Position numbers and translations under genes: made by a program. From contig NZ_JAQMHX010000003.1 of NCBI RefSeq assembly GCF_028331445.1, forward strand, positions 62,001-126,000: a DNA stretch of 64,000 bases, given 5' to 3'. The notes below the pieces were generated by a model, which worked only from the letters and a program-made list of their open reading frames with translations, was not told where the DNA came from and searched no databases. Source of the DNA: Candidatus Phyllobacterium onerii. GTDB taxonomy: Bacteria > Pseudomonadota > Alphaproteobacteria > Rhizobiales > Rhizobiaceae. Shown one piece after another: positions 8,211-16,428 of the stretch (its first letter is position 1; every line of letters starts with the position of its first letter).

Positions 8211-9167
8211 TCAACCAAATATCCGCGTGGCGACGGAAACCCAGAACGTCAGTGTCAGCGCTGAAAGAGCGGTCGCCATCACCATGGAATTGGAGGCGAG
8301 GGCCTGGCCCGTGCCAAAGCGTGTGGCAATCAAGTAAGAATTGACGCCAGCCGGAAGCGCGGCGGCAACCACTGCGATTTTCGCGGTAAATGGTGGTAGA
8401 CCGATCAACCACGCGGCGCCAAGCACCACGGCAGGCATAAGGACAAGTTTGATGGCAGACATGAGCACCGCTGCTGCTATATTTCCAGAAACGCCGAACT
8501 TCTTCAGACCCATGCCCATGGCGAACAGCGCGACGGGTCCTGCCACTCCACTCAAGGTCTCGATCAACGCGTCGGCTGCGTCCGGCATTCGCAAACCCAG
8601 CAGGCGCCATATCCAGCCGGCGAGGATGCCCAGCACAAATGGGTTGCGCAGCAAGCTGTTGAAGAACGATCCGATCACTGCGACCCAATGACTCTCGCCC
8701 TTGAACACGCCGTCCCTCCTCATGGCCAATTCGTGCAGCGTGATCGAGGCGGCCATCATGACAGGCATATGGACGGCGACGATCAAAGACAGGATCGCAA
8801 AGCCATTCTGGCCGAAGACCCCGAGCATGAGCGGCATGCCAAGAAAAACGAGATTGGAAAATGCTCCAGAGACGCCGGCCACAACGCCAGCGCGGTTGTC
8901 TCGTCCAAAGAACAGCTTGATCGCCAGATCCGATGCCGCCCACGCGACTATCACACCAATAAAATAGGCGGTCCACAACGACCAAGGAGCTGTGCCATGG
9001 AAATCAGCAGTCACCATTGTCCTGAACAGGAGCAAAGGCGCGGCGATCACGAAGACAAAATCAGATAGACCGTCACCCACTCGCTCATCCAGCAGCTTGA
9101 AATGCGCTGCTGCATAGGCGATGGCAATCACACCAAAAACGACGATGATTGTTTGAATGAGACCCAT
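8211..9167 (-). CDS. AEC-family (auxin efflux carrier/malate permease-like) transporter
   Basis: A 318-residue inner-membrane protein with about ten hydrophobic segments in two halves, as in the AEC family. Characteristic pieces are the broken-helix region VSGAFSNLVFLGMPL (about residues 98-112) and the second-half SNSMVMATALSALTL near the C-terminus. Family members move organic anions such as malate, malonate or auxin-like acids. The start is the ATG at 9167; the frame extends to a TTG at 9179. It stands alone between the aldehyde dehydrogenase and the outward-reading phosphatase-like gene. The substrate cannot be predicted. Confidence 0.85.
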   Translation of the reverse strand: MGLIQTIIVVFGVIAIAYAAAHFKLLDERVGDGLSDFVFVIAAPLLLFRTMVTADFHGTAPWSLWTAYFIGVIVAWAASDLAIKLFFGRDNRAGVVAGVSGAFSNLVFLGMPLMLGVFGQNGFAILSLIVAVHMPVMMAASITLHELAMRRDGVFKGESHWVAVIGSFFNSLLRNPFVLGILAGWIWRLLGLRMPDAADALIETLSGVAGPVALFAMGMGLKKFGVSGNIAAAVLMSAIKLVLMPAVVLGAAWLIGLPPFTAKIAVVAAALPAGVNSYLIATRFGTGQALASNSMVMATALSALTLTFWVSVATRIFG

Positions 9168-9269
9168 CGCATTCCGCAATAGGCCGGCAAATCCGGCGGT
9201 GCAAGACGTTCTGGTTGCATGGCTTTATTTTTCTTCAACAAATCCCCATCTCGACTGCTAAGGAGAATG

Positions 9270-9854
9270 ATGTTGAAGCAATTCCGCCCTTGGGCAATTT
9301 CTATGTATGCGCTGTTCAGCCTGGTTTTTGTCGTATCGCACGCATATGCGACAGATGCTGCATGGGCGAGAGTACAGCGCGGCGGATACACAATTCTCAT
9401 TCAAGGCGCCGATGCTTCCGGAACCTTGAGTCCAATCATTGACAGCTCGGCCGATTGTTCGGTCACGCAAACGCTCTCCGACCGCGGGCGCCAGCTGGCG
9501 CAAAAACTTGGAGCCCGTTTTGCCGCACGCGGGGTGCGAATCGACAAAGTTCTTACAAGTTCTACCTGCAATGCACGGGAAACCGCACGGCTGTCATTCG
9601 ATTCAATCTCCGCCGAAATCTTTAAGCCGCTCGATCCATTGCCTGGGGACGAAGCTGCCAAACACGTCCAGATCGACCAAATTCGTGCGGAGATCGTCGC
9701 ATTCAAGGGCCTTGGCAACCTGGTAATGATGACTGATCGCGCCAATATCATCGCTCTGACCGGTGTCACGCCGCGTCCGACGGAGGCAGTCGTTGTTTCC
9801 AAAGCCGAGGAAGGTGAAACCATTCATATCGCAGGAAGAATCATATTCGACTAA
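9270..9854 (+). CDS. Exported histidine-phosphatase-fold protein lacking the catalytic RHG
   Basis: A 194-residue protein with a signal peptide (hydrophobic stretch AISMYALFSLVFVV, likely cut after SHAYA). The rest follows the phosphoglycerate-mutase/histidine-phosphatase plan: TLSDRGRQLAQKLGARFAAR and VLTSSTCNARETARL match the second-arginine region. Where the family has the strand ending in R-H-G/A, this protein reads YTILIQGADASG, so the phospho-accepting histidine is absent, and the later GHxxxI-type histidine is replaced by TDRANIIALTG. It is probably not a working phosphatase. AGGAG at 9261-9265 favours the ATG at 9270. Function is unknown. Confidence 0.7.
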   Translation: MLKQFRPWAISMYALFSLVFVVSHAYATDAAWARVQRGGYTILIQGADASGTLSPIIDSSADCSVTQTLSDRGRQLAQKLGARFAARGVRIDKVLTSSTCNARETARLSFDSISAEIFKPLDPLPGDEAAKHVQIDQIRAEIVAFKGLGNLVMMTDRANIIALTGVTPRPTEAVVVSKAEEGETIHIAGRIIFD

Positions 9855-9960
9855 TCACAGCGCAGCTTTGGTCTTTCCCTGAAGCATGAAAAACGCTAGA
9901 TACCGGCTTCATTCTACATCAGTGCCCTTGCCTGAGGCACGATAAGCAAAGGAAAATCAA

Positions 9961-10242
9961 TTGTCCGATACATTCGACAAGGTCGCCGACATCATTGCCG
10001 AAACCAGCGAGATCGATCGCGACTCCATTACGCCGGAGAGTCACACAATTGACGATCTGGGGATCGATAGCCTTGATTTCCTGGACATCGTTTTTGCGAT
10101 CGACAAGGCCTTCGGTATCAAGATCCCGCTTGAACAGTGGACGCAGGAAGTTAATGACGGCAAGGTTCCGACCGAAGAATACTTCGTGTTGAAAAACCTG
10201 TGTGCCAAGATCGACGAACTCGTCGCTGCCAAGAAGGCCTGA
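9961..10242 (+). CDS. acpXL: Acyl carrier protein AcpXL for very-long-chain fatty acid of lipid A
   Basis: This specialised acyl carrier protein (93 residues) carries the growing 27-hydroxyoctacosanoate chain for rhizobial and Brucella lipid A. The phosphopantetheine serine is Ser37 in [14 protein letters not shown]. The C-terminal extension ([20 protein letters not shown]) beyond the usual 78-residue ACP is the AcpXL hallmark. It starts with TTG at 9961, preceded by AAAGGA. It heads a five-gene run ending in lpxXL. The 106-bp upstream gap must hold its promoter, but I could not pick convincing hexamers. Confidence 0.95.
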   Translation: MSDTFDKVADIIAETSEIDRDSITPESHTIDDLGIDSLDFLDIVFAIDKAFGIKIPLEQWTQEVNDGKVPTEEYFVLKNLCAKIDELVAAKKA

Positions 10243-10287
10243 TTTTCCAGCTAACCGGGTACACCGTACAAACGGTGTTGCGAGACA

Positions 10288-11472
10288 ATGCAGAACAACA
10301 CCGTCGTCATTACTGGTATCGGACTGATTTCATCACTTGGCGAAGGCGTCGACGCCCATTGGAAGGCGTTCAATGACGGGCTCGAACCCAGCATCGATGG
10401 CGAAACGTTCAAGCCGTATACCGTTCATCCGCTCGTCGAAGTCGACTGGAACAACCAGATACCGAAGCGGGGCGACCAGCGGCAGATGGAGACGTGGCAG
10501 CGTATAGGGACCTACACAGCTGGCCTCGCGCTGCAGGATGCAGGCATAAAAGACGACGAATCGCTCTGCGCCAGCATGGATATGGTGGTGGCGGCAGGCG
10601 GTGGGGAACGCGACGTCTCGGTAGACACGCAAATCCTTGCCGAAGCGCGTCTGCGCAATGATATCGGAACGATGCTAAACGAGAAGCTCACGACCGAGCT
10701 ACGCCCAACCTTGTTTTTGGCACAGCTTTCGAACCTGCTTGCTGGAAATATCTCCATCGTCCACAAGGTTACCGGCTCTTCGCGTACATTCATGGGTGAG
10801 GAAGGCTCGGGGATCTCGGCGATCGATACAGCTGTAGCTCGTATTCGCTCCGGACAGAGTACACATGCGCTTGTTGGTGGTGCGTACAATTCCCAGCATC
10901 CAGACATGTTGTTGGGTTACGAATTGAATGGGATGCTCAAGCGTGACGGTTGGGCGCCGCTTTGGCAAAGAGAAGACAGCGCGGGAGGCGGGATCGTTAC
11001 CGGATCTGGCGGTGCATTCCTTGTTCTGGAAAGTGCGGAACACGCACAAAAACGCGGTGCACGAGTGTATGCTGCTATCGGTGGAATCTACAGCGCACAA
11101 ATTCGACGCAGCCGCGATGATTTAACCCAAACCGTTGCCAAGCTGATCGGTGCGGCCAGTGCAGACAAAGCAGCAGATCTGATCATTTCAGGCGCCAGTG
11201 GGGCTAAACACGTAACTGCGGCAGAAAAAGCGGCGCTCGATACATTCCCGAGTTCGATGGTGCGCGGCGTCGCGGGCAAACTCGGCCATCTGCGCGAGGC
11301 ACAATTCCCGCTGGTCGTTGCTCTTGCTGCGCTGAGCGTTTTTAATGGATCTGCCTTCCCGCCTGTCGACGCGAAAAACGAGAAGGCCGGACCGTCCCGC
11401 GTCGATACCGCACTCGCAACGTCCATTGGCGGGACTCGTGGCGAAGGCGTTGCCCGCCTGGTCAAAGTTTAA
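10288..11472 (+). CDS. fabF2XL: Beta-ketoacyl-ACP synthase homologue without active-site cysteine (FabF2XL type)
   Basis: A thiolase-fold ketosynthase relative (394 residues) opening with VVITGIGLISSLGEGVDAHW. Where active enzymes have T-A-C-A-S-G, this protein has GEEGSG (after SSRTFM), so the catalytic Cys is replaced by Glu. The first catalytic His motif (NAHGTSTP) is replaced by IISGASGAKHV; only the GKLGHLREA histidine region remains. It therefore resembles the chain-length-factor subunits of type II polyketide systems. It lies 11 bases before the active ketosynthase gene, suggesting a heterodimer that extends the C28 acyl chain on AcpXL. The pairing is inference; membership of the acpXL cluster is well supported. 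Confidence 0.87.
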   Translation: MQNNTVVITGIGLISSLGEGVDAHWKAFNDGLEPSIDGETFKPYTVHPLVEVDWNNQIPKRGDQRQMETWQRIGTYTAGLALQDAGIKDDESLCASMDMVVAAGGGERDVSVDTQILAEARLRNDIGTMLNEKLTTELRPTLFLAQLSNLLAGNISIVHKVTGSSRTFMGEEGSGISAIDTAVARIRSGQSTHALVGGAYNSQHPDMLLGYELNGMLKRDGWAPLWQREDSAGGGIVTGSGGAFLVLESAEHAQKRGARVYAAIGGIYSAQIRRSRDDLTQTVAKLIGAASADKAADLIISGASGAKHVTAAEKAALDTFPSSMVRGVAGKLGHLREAQFPLVVALAALSVFNGSAFPPVDAKNEKAGPSRVDTALATSIGGTRGEGVARLVKV

Positions 11473-11483
11473 GGGATATCTTC

Positions 11484-12761
11484 ATGTCCAAATATACTGA
11501 TCATTTCGGCCGACCCCTCGTCGCCATAACCGGTCTCGGGGTTGTCTCATCCCTCGGACAGGGCAAGGAAGAGAACTGGGCTGCGCTGACTTCCGGCACG
11601 TCCGGTATCCACACGATTACACGGTTCGCCTTGGACAATCTGCGAACGCAGATCGCCGGGACAGTAGATTTTCTTGAAGAAAGCACCCAAGGTGCGTCGG
11701 CACTGTCACAAAAGCTCGCTTCGCTTGCAGCGGAGGAAGCTGTAGCGCAGGCCGGTTTTCCAGTCGATGACTTCAGCGGTCCGCTTTTCCTCGCTGCCCC
11801 ACCGGTTGAGCTCGAATGGCGCAATCGCTTTGCCTTGGACGCATTGGTCAAATCTGAAGGTGAGCCCGGATACGATCTGCTGCTTGCCGCATGCCGTCGC
11901 GGTCCGCAGGTCGACATGTTCAAAACAGCGGAATTTGGCTATATCGCTGAGGTTCTGGCGGATAAATTCGGCACGCGCGGTTTACCGATCACTTTGTCTA
12001 CAGCTTGCGCTTCTGGCGCGACTGCCATTCAGTTGGGCGTGGAAGCTATCCGTCGCGGCGAAAGCGACAGGGTTCTGTCGATCGGTACCGATGGTTCGGT
12101 CTCCGCCGAAGCGCTGGTCCGATTTTCGCTGCTCTCTGCGCTATCCACCCATAACGAGCCAGCCCACAAGGCCGCGAAACCCTTCTCGAAGGATCGAGAT
12201 GGGTTTGTCATGGCAGAAGGCTCCGGCGCTATGGTGATGGAATCACTCGAATCGGCCATCGCACGCGGTGCAAATATCCTTGGCATCATGCGTGGTTGTG
12301 GTGAAAAGGCCGATGACTTCCATCGAACCCGTTCGAAACCGGACGGTTCGCCGGCCATTGGTGCGGTACGCGCGTCCCTTGAAGATGCAGGGATTAAGGA
12401 AGACGCAATCGACTATATCAACGCCCATGGAACATCAACGCCAGAAAACGACAAGATGGAATATCTTGCGCTGTCGACCGTCTTCGGCGACCGCATTTCG
12501 TCGCTGCCAGTGTCGTCAAACAAGTCGATGATCGGCCATACATTGACCGCTGCCGGCGCGATCGAAGCCGTATTCTCTGTACTGACTATTCAGACCGGTA
12601 CCATCCCGCCAACGATCAACTATGACAATCCTGATCCGGCAATTGTCATGGATGTCGTCCCCAACGTTAAGCGCGAAGCAAGTGTCTCATCGGTGCTTTC
12701 CAGTTCATTCGGCTTCGGCGGACAAAATACGTGTCTTGTCATGACGGCAGAACCGAACTAA
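11484..12761 (+). CDS. fabF1XL: Beta-ketoacyl-ACP synthase II, active partner (FabF1XL type)
   Basis: A complete FabF-type ketosynthase (425 residues) that condenses malonyl-ACP with acyl-AcpXL during very-long-chain fatty acid synthesis. The Cys-His-His set is intact: Cys175 in STACASGATAI, His in INAHGTSTPEND (about 313) and His in SNKSMIGHTLTAAG (about 350), with the C-terminal SSSFGFGGQN. In the rhizobial acpXL clusters that I know of, two adjacent ketosynthase genes are followed by a dehydrogenase and lpxXL, as here. It follows the cysteine-less partner after 11 bases and precedes the dehydrogenase by 26 bases. Confidence 0.92.
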   Translation: MSKYTDHFGRPLVAITGLGVVSSLGQGKEENWAALTSGTSGIHTITRFALDNLRTQIAGTVDFLEESTQGASALSQKLASLAAEEAVAQAGFPVDDFSGPLFLAAPPVELEWRNRFALDALVKSEGEPGYDLLLAACRRGPQVDMFKTAEFGYIAEVLADKFGTRGLPITLSTACASGATAIQLGVEAIRRGESDRVLSIGTDGSVSAEALVRFSLLSALSTHNEPAHKAAKPFSKDRDGFVMAEGSGAMVMESLESAIARGANILGIMRGCGEKADDFHRTRSKPDGSPAIGAVRASLEDAGIKEDAIDYINAHGTSTPENDKMEYLALSTVFGDRISSLPVSSNKSMIGHTLTAAGAIEAVFSVLTIQTGTIPPTINYDNPDPAIVMDVVPNVKREASVSSVLSSSFGFGGQNTCLVMTAEPN

Positions 12762-12787
12762 TCCGTGGCCTGAATAAGGAAACGGAT

Positions 12788-13816
12788 ATGCGTGCACTAC
12801 AATTGATTGAAGACCGCAAGCTCGAGATCGTCGATGTTGCGCCCCCACCTGCGCCCGGTCCCGGTGAGGTCACCGTCAACATCAAAGCTGTTGCACTCAA
12901 TCACATTGATGTCTGGGGCTGGCGAGGCATGGCCTTTGCCAAGCGCAAGATGCCATTGACGATCGGCGCGGAAGCTTCAGGCGTTGTCGATACGATCGGC
13001 GCGGGCGTCGGCAATCTACTACCAGGCCAGCTCGTCTCGATCTATGGTGCACAGACCTGCGGATTGTGCCGTCCCTGCCGCGAAGGTCGCGACAATCTTT
13101 GCGAGCATGTTTCAGGGGTGCACGGCTTCCATCTCGATGGCTTCGCCCAAGAAAAAGTAAACCTCAAAGCCCGTTTGCTTGTCCCAGCTCCTCCTGGCGT
13201 CGACGAAATCGGTGCTGCCGTTGCGCCGGTGACCTTTGGAACGGTCGAGCACATGCTGTTTGATAATGCGAAACTTGAACCGGGAGAAACGATTCTCGTC
13301 CACGCTGGTGGCTCTGGCATTGGCTCGGCGGCAATACAGCTTGCCAAGAAGATGGGCTGTACGGTTATCACGACCGTCGGCTCGGATAACAAGATCGAGA
13401 AGGCCAAGGCCCTGGGGGCAGATCACGTCATCAATTATCGCGAGGACCGCTTCGAGGGTGTCGTGCGCAAGTTGACAAAGAAGAAGGGCGTTGATGTTGT
13501 CTTCGAACATGTCGGCGCCGATACATGGGCGGGCTCCATGCTGTCGTTGCGCCGCGGTGGGCGGCTGGTCACCTGCGGCTCGACGTCGGGTGTTTCAACC
13601 AGCATGAACCTTATGATGCTGTTCCAGCAGCAGTTGAAACTTCTCGGCTCGTTCGGGTGCCGCATGGAAAACATGGCTGATGCCATGCAGAAGATGGCGC
13701 GGGGCATTGTCCATCCAGTCATCGACACCGAAGTCGGCTTCGATGATATCGATACCGCATTGAAGCGGATGGAAGGCCGGGACGTCTTCGGCAAGATCAT
13801 CCTGCGCGTAAACTGA
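12788..13816 (+). CDS. adh2XL: Zinc-type MDR dehydrogenase/reductase of the acpXL cluster
   Basis: A medium-chain dehydrogenase/reductase (342 residues). It has the GAEASGVV loop, the structural-zinc cysteines in CGLCRPCREGRDNLC (about residues 88-102) and the NAD(P)-binding VHAGGSGIGSAAIQLAKKMG. The start is the ATG at 12788 with AAGGA seven bases upstream. Its place between fabF1XL and lpxXL suggests an enoyl- or keto-reductase role in chain elongation or (omega-1) modification of the C28 acid; in annotation it is usually called alcohol dehydrogenase. The exact reaction is inference. Confidence 0.85.
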   Translation: MRALQLIEDRKLEIVDVAPPPAPGPGEVTVNIKAVALNHIDVWGWRGMAFAKRKMPLTIGAEASGVVDTIGAGVGNLLPGQLVSIYGAQTCGLCRPCREGRDNLCEHVSGVHGFHLDGFAQEKVNLKARLLVPAPPGVDEIGAAVAPVTFGTVEHMLFDNAKLEPGETILVHAGGSGIGSAAIQLAKKMGCTVITTVGSDNKIEKAKALGADHVINYREDRFEGVVRKLTKKKGVDVVFEHVGADTWAGSMLSLRRGGRLVTCGSTSGVSTSMNLMMLFQQQLKLLGSFGCRMENMADAMQKMARGIVHPVIDTEVGFDDIDTALKRMEGRDVFGKIILRVN

Positions 13817-13822
13817 TCCAGA

Positions 13823-14758
13823 ATGAAGCTCAATACAAAATTAGCGCTATTCCGTTGGAGCCAGCGGTTGAAGAAATTCAACTACTGGCTGTCGGCATTT
13901 GTCATTTTCGGTGTCCTGAAATTGCTCCGTATGCTGCCCGCGAAGGCAGCTATGGATTTTACCGATGCCGCAGCGCGTAAAATTGGTCCATTGATGGGCC
14001 GCCATCGCATTGCGATGAGCAACCTGCGTAAAGCCTATCCGGAGAAACCCGAAGAGGAACTGCAGAAGATTGCGCGCGACATGTGGGGAAACATGGCGCG
14101 CCTGACGGCCGAGTATGTGTTTCTGGATGCGATCTTCGATTTCGATCCGCACGACGACACGCCCGGATTAGTCGAGGTTCAGGGCCGTGAGATCTTCGAA
14201 CGCATACGGGACGAGAAGGATCGCCCGCATATATTCTTCACCGGTCATACGGGGAATTTCGAGCTGCTGCCGATCTGCGCGGCGACATTCGATCTGAATG
14301 TCACTGCGCTGTTTCGCCCACCGAACAACCCCTATGTTGCCAAGAAAATCCTTGGGGCACGCCGCACCAACATGGGGCATCTCGTTCCATCGAAGGCCGG
14401 TGCAGCTTGGTCGCTCGCCACCGTCCTCAACAACAATGGCAATGTCGGCATGCTGGTCGATCAAAAATTCAAACGCGGCATCCCTTCTACTTTTTTCAAC
14501 CGCCCATGCAAAACCAATCCACTTCTCGCGAAACTCGTGCGTCAATATGAGTGCGATGTCTATCCGGCGCGCTGTGTCCGCCTGCCAGGTGGCCGGTTCC
14601 GGCTGGAACTTGAAGAGAAGATGGAGATACCGCGCGATGACAAAGGAGCCGTGGACCTTGCCGCAACTGTCCAGGCTCTGAACGACAAGGTCGAGTCTTG
14701 GGTACGCGAATACCCCGGTCAGTGGATGTGGTTTCACAAGCGCTGGAACAGCAATTAG
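13823..14758 (+). CDS. lpxXL: Lipid A very-long-chain acyltransferase LpxXL
   Basis: An LpxL/HtrB-family inner-membrane acyltransferase (311 residues) that moves the 27-hydroxyoctacosanoyl group from AcpXL to lipid A. The catalytic HX4E motif is His142-Glu147 in FFTGHTGNFELLP. An N-terminal hydrophobic anchor (YWLSAFVIFGVLKLLRML) and the LVDQKF and WMWFHKRW segments fit the family. It starts seven bases after the dehydrogenase stop and closes the acpXL operon. It overlaps the convergent soeC-like gene by four bases. Confidence 0.93.
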   Translation: MKLNTKLALFRWSQRLKKFNYWLSAFVIFGVLKLLRMLPAKAAMDFTDAAARKIGPLMGRHRIAMSNLRKAYPEKPEEELQKIARDMWGNMARLTAEYVFLDAIFDFDPHDDTPGLVEVQGREIFERIRDEKDRPHIFFTGHTGNFELLPICAATFDLNVTALFRPPNNPYVAKKILGARRTNMGHLVPSKAGAAWSLATVLNNNGNVGMLVDQKFKRGIPSTFFNRPCKTNPLLAKLVRQYECDVYPARCVRLPGGRFRLELEEKMEIPRDDKGAVDLAATVQALNDKVESWVREYPGQWMWFHKRWNSN

Positions 14759-15657
14759 TAGTAGTTCATCACCGCATGTTTGGCTTCGCCAAAGAACAAC
14801 CAGCGCTCGACAAGAATCCCCAACACATATGCGATGACGCTGAAAACAAGCGCAATCTGCGCGGTCAGCCCTTCGCCAATGGTCATCGCCAGCAAAAGCG
14901 CCAGGATAGGGAGGACCACACCGCAAATAAAGGCGATCACCCACAGCTTTGCGGCGTGTTTGCGGGCAACGCGAAAGCCCATCTCCCGCGTCAGATAGTT
15001 GTCCAGCGTATGCGGGCGCTCAAACAGCCGCACCTTGCCGATGAAGCCAAGACCAGTTGCCGTTTCCGGCGTCGAAATGGGTAAGAGTGTCGTGGCGCGG
15101 TTGCGCCAAACCAGTTTGGCGATTAACGCCAGGAAAACGAACAGAAGCGCCAGCAACTCCTCGACCAACCCATTTCCCACAAAGGCACTTGCGAACAAGA
15201 ACCCACCGGCTAGCGAAAACAACAGGAAGCACAGTGGTGTCAGTTTCGTATGCCACGAGTCCACAGTCTTGAGCGACGCATAGATCATCGACGTGCAATA
15301 GACTGTCACCAAAGCACCAAGCACAGTGATAAACCCCAAAATCACATCATGTCTATCGGCGAAAATTGCCAGCGCAGCACTAAACGTCAGGGGGATAAAC
15401 GTCGCGATTGCCATCACACCCTCGCGTGACAACCAGCTGGAGCGCCATTGGCTCAAGGCCCGCCATGCACGTTGCGGGTTGCCGAGATGCAAGAGCGAAG
15501 CTGCCAGTCCAATGCTGATCAGTGCCAGCGAAGTCAAATAGGCAAGCTTGGTCATTAGCAGCGACGGATCCAGAAAACCGAGCCCAAGCACGACCGCAAG
15601 TCCGTAGCCCAGACCTGACAGCGTCGTGAAAACAATAATCGAATACGCTGGATGCAT
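14755..15657 (-). CDS. soeC: Membrane anchor of molybdoenzyme (DmsC/SoeC family)
   Basis: A 300-residue DmsC-family protein with about eight membrane-spanning helices that exchanges electrons between the Fe-S subunit and the quinone pool. The family block is SLLHLGNPQRAWRALSQWR followed by SWLSREG (about residues 55-80). It is the last gene of a three-gene minus-strand operon, three bases after the Fe-S subunit gene. Assignment to SoeC rather than DmsC rests on the catalytic subunit, which has no export signal. Confidence 0.85.
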   Translation of the reverse strand: MHPAYSIIVFTTLSGLGYGLAVVLGLGFLDPSLLMTKLAYLTSLALISIGLAASLLHLGNPQRAWRALSQWRSSWLSREGVMAIATFIPLTFSAALAIFADRHDVILGFITVLGALVTVYCTSMIYASLKTVDSWHTKLTPLCFLLFSLAGGFLFASAFVGNGLVEELLALLFVFLALIAKLVWRNRATTLLPISTPETATGLGFIGKVRLFERPHTLDNYLTREMGFRVARKHAAKLWVIAFICGVVLPILALLLAMTIGEGLTAQIALVFSVIAYVLGILVERWLFFGEAKHAVMNYY

Positions 15658-15660
15658 CGC

Positions 15661-16428
15661 CTAGATCCGGTCCAGCGTCTTGTCGAGCCAAGCGAAAAAT
15701 CCGCGTGCGCCTTCGGTATTCTCGGCGAGCGGAATAATTGGCGCGCTATCGCTTAGGGACGTGCGAGGGCGCGGCGGGAGATATTTGTTGGTGGGACGCG
15801 TCCCCTGTTCCGGCATAAGATCGAAACCACCGCGTTCGACCACCATGATGGCCACATCGGAATTCGGATCGCCAAGGTCGCCAAAATGCCGGGCGTTGAC
15901 CGGACAAGTCCTGACACAGGAAGGCACGCGGTCTTCTTGCTTGAGTGTCTCATTGTAAACGCGGTCGACGCACAGTGTGCACTTCTTCATCACGCCGGCA
16001 GCAAGATCCATCTCCCGTGCACCATAGGCACAGGCCCAGGCGCAGAGTCCGCATCCGATGCACTTGTCCTCATCCACCAGCACGATGCCGTCCTCGACAC
16101 GCTTGTAAGACGCTCCAGTCGGGCAGACCGTGACACACGGCGCGTCTTCGCAATGCAAACAGGACTTTGGAAAGTGCACAACGCGGGCGTCGCCAGCTTC
16201 ACCGATAATTTGTCCGCCTTCTGGCGCGACTTCAAAACTGTGGATGCGGTTGAGAAACGTACCCGAAACATCCGCGCCATAGGGATGCTGGTCCGACAGC
16301 GCACTGCCGTAGCCGCCAGTGTTCCATTCCTTGCAACTGATTACACAGGCATGGCAGCCGACACATACATCAAGATCAATCACCAGCCCGAGTTTTTTCG
16401 CGGTACGATTTTGGGGAAGGCTGGTCAT
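15661..16428 (-). CDS. soeB: Four-cluster ferredoxin subunit of molybdoenzyme (DmsB/SoeB-like)
   Basis: A 255-residue electron-transfer subunit with four Fe-S cluster motifs: CVGCHACVISC (residues about 22-32), CLHCEDAPCVTVC, CIGCGLCAWAC, and the split CTLC...CVRTC set. The start is placed at 16428 because its ATG overlaps the stop of the catalytic-subunit gene (ATGA), a clear coupling; a longer reading would begin 12 bases upstream. The C-terminal 60 residues have no cysteine and probably dock to the membrane anchor. Confidence 0.9.
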   Translation of the reverse strand: MTSLPQNRTAKKLGLVIDLDVCVGCHACVISCKEWNTGGYGSALSDQHPYGADVSGTFLNRIHSFEVAPEGGQIIGEAGDARVVHFPKSCLHCEDAPCVTVCPTGASYKRVEDGIVLVDEDKCIGCGLCAWACAYGAREMDLAAGVMKKCTLCVDRVYNETLKQEDRVPSCVRTCPVNARHFGDLGDPNSDVAIMVVERGGFDLMPEQGTRPTNKYLPPRPRTSLSDSAPIIPLAENTEGARGFFAWLDKTLDRI

